This document shows, in pieces, positions 6,225 to 6,853 of a stretch of DNA of 6,853 nucleotides. Both the position numbers and the translations under genes were made by a program. The notes under the pieces are model-generated. The model saw nothing but the letters and a program-made list of their open reading frames with translations. It was not told where the DNA came from and did no database searches. This DNA is from Chlamydiota bacterium (lineage in GTDB: Bacteria; Chlamydiota; Chlamydiia; Chlamydiales; Rhabdochlamydiaceae), in the NCBI GenBank assembly GCA_016866585.1, contig VGMB01000083.1, positions 1 through 6,853 on the forward strand, in the 5' to 3' direction. Within the stretch, counting starts at the first letter, position 1, and every line of letters begins with the position of its first letter.

Positions 6225-6613
6225 AATGTACCTATCCAAAAAGTTAGTAAAGACACAAAGGCTGAAATAATAGATCCCCAAATCAAATCGTAGATAACAA
6301 TTTTTAAAGGCCATCCCTTTAAGGTGGCAAGATTGGTTAGATCATATGTCGCATAGCAGACTAGTCCAAATAAAGAACCATTCAAAAGTGCAATGTTCCA
6401 ACTATTTTGCTTAAAAGCAGGCATAATCGCAAAAAATACCAGGCCTAAAATATATAGAGCATAGAAAACAAATACAGCTCCCCAGCGAATTTTGTCAGCC
6501 ATTAGAAATCCGATTTGCTGGGCATAGATATTTTTGGCAATTATTCCGATCCAGCAAAGATTAATTGTTAAAAAAATAAATAGGGAAACAACATATAATT
6601 TAATAAAGATCAT
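6206..6613 (-). CDS. DUF2177 family membrane protein
   Basis: Small inner-membrane protein of 135 residues and unknown biochemical function. It has about four hydrophobic segments (roughly 4-25, 44-64, 75-91 and 108-129). The family signature is clear: YATYDLTNLATLKGWP (87-102), followed by D109 and WG (112-113), and FYALYILGLVFFAIMP (50-65). Length matches the family. The ATG at 6613 is preceded by GGAAG nine bases upstream and by a good promoter at 6659-6687. Its last codons overlap the TTG start of the fused DUF1295 protein, so the two genes form an operon and are probably coupled. In other bacteria DUF2177 genes are frequently found with DUF1295, DUF2878, DUF1365 and Cfa-like genes. Only the DUF1295/DUF2878 partner is visible here. 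Confidence 0.88.
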   Translation of the reverse strand: MIFIKLYVVSLFIFLTINLCWIGIIAKNIYAQQIGFLMADKIRWGAVFVFYALYILGLVFFAIMPAFKQNSWNIALLNGSLFGLVCYATYDLTNLATLKGWPLKIVIYDLIWGSIISAFVSLLTFWIGTFWKRFF

Positions 6614-6658
6614 CGAATAAAACTTCCATTTCCCGTGGCGGTTGCTGTGATCAAAATT

Positions 6659-6687
6659 TTTATATCTTTAACGGGTAAAGTAGACAA
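6659..6687 (-). promoter_or_regulatory. Sigma70-type promoter of the DUF2177-DUF1295 operon
   Basis: On the minus strand, TTGTCT (6687-6682) and TATAAA (6664-6659) are spaced by exactly 17 bases, matching 4 of 6 and 5 of 6 consensus positions. Transcription would begin near 6652, giving a leader of about 39 bases with GGAAG before the ATG. It lies between the IS end and the gene and belongs to the host side, so the IS insertion has not removed it. No ECF-type (RpoE/ChrR) promoter is evident. Confidence 0.5.
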
Positions 6688-6753
6688 AAAGTTCAGATCA
6701 CTATTGTATACTTCAAATTACAATTTCTAAGATTTATATTCTTCAAACTTTTA

Positions 6754-6853
6754 GGGTCCTTCCGACTTTTTTATGGGTAAAGCTCAAGACCACCACAATG
6801 AAAATAAATCGCTATCTTGAAGTTCTCCCGATTTCTAAATCCACAGGCCATAG
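6754..6853 (-). mobile_element. End of a probable ISL3-type insertion sequence (partial)
   Basis: The transposase tail at 6771-6851 is followed, 17 bases after its stop, by a likely IS terminus beginning GGGTCCTTCCGAC (6754-6766) on the plus strand. Terminal repeats of this family often start with GG followed by a pyrimidine-rich stretch, and the transposase stop usually lies very near the end. The adjoining AACTTTTA (6746-6753) would be the 8-base target duplication if the boundary is right. The rest of the element, including the other terminal repeat, lies beyond the window. Confidence 0.5.
6771..6853 (-). CDS. Transposase C-terminus, ISL3-like (partial)
   Basis: The minus-strand frame from the window edge reads 26 residues to a TAA at 6773-6771: MACGFRNRENFK, then IAIYFHCGGLELYP. 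The pattern GFRNxENFK followed by a hydrophobic IYFHCGGLxLYP end is what I know from the extreme C-terminus of ISL3-family DDE transposases. Only the tail is present, so catalytic residues cannot be checked and family assignment rests on this short match. The first methionine shown is internal, not the start. Confidence 0.55.
   Translation of the reverse strand, partial: MACGFRNRENFKIAIYFHCGGLELYP

Noticed and set aside
6798..6853. Plus-strand start MKINRYLEVLPISKSTGH at the right edge
   Set aside because: No ribosome site, no family resemblance, and the opposite strand reads as an ISL3-like transposase tail.

Overview
This 6.85 kb window is AT-rich bacterial DNA with four blocks. A Gram-negative, host-associated organism such as an environmental chlamydia (Parachlamydiales) fits best. 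The basis is the AT-rich codon use, a lipoprotein-type zinc-binding protein in the order binding protein-ATPase-permease, a tRNA without encoded CCA, and a mixture of transport, toxin-antitoxin and IS genes. This assignment is an inference, because no taxonomic marker gene is present.

Block 1 (1-2421, minus strand) is a zinc-type ABC importer operon transcribed leftward: a periplasmic binding lipoprotein (znuA), the ATPase (znuC) and the permease (znuB, running off the left edge). The genes overlap by 8 and 4 bases, so they are translationally coupled. ZnuA captures the metal, ZnuB forms the channel and ZnuC drives import. The 320 bases in front of znuA hold a candidate promoter and a long leader.

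Block 2 (2546-2682, plus strand) is a tRNA-Ser(GGA) gene followed by a strong intrinsic terminator. Block 3 (2711-4300, plus strand) is a two-gene AbiE-type toxin-antitoxin and phage-defence module: an AbiEi-like antitoxin/repressor and an AbiEii nucleotidyltransferase toxin, overlapping by 4 bases. Two inverted repeats with the same TCCAA/TTGGA core lie in its promoter region and are probable AbiEi operators. The tRNA 3' end and its downstream flank (about 2613-2742) recur in diverged form after the toxin gene (about 4355-4500). The AbiE module therefore sits between direct repeats derived from a tRNA gene, as expected for a small island inserted at tRNA-Ser or for a local tRNA duplication.

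Block 4 (4560-6687, minus strand) is a two-gene membrane-protein operon with a good sigma70-like promoter. It encodes a DUF2177 protein and a large protein that reads as three families fused in one chain: DUF1295 (methyltransferase/reductase-like membrane fold), DUF2878 (membrane) and a C-terminal DCC thiol-disulfide oxidoreductase domain (DUF393). These families often occur as separate genes near cyclopropane-fatty-acid-synthase-like genes, so a membrane lipid or stress role is plausible but unproven. Just upstream, the right edge (6754-6853) appears to be the end of an ISL3-type insertion sequence, with the last 26 residues of its transposase.

The most notable items are the three-family fusion and the AbiE module framed by tRNA-derived repeats.
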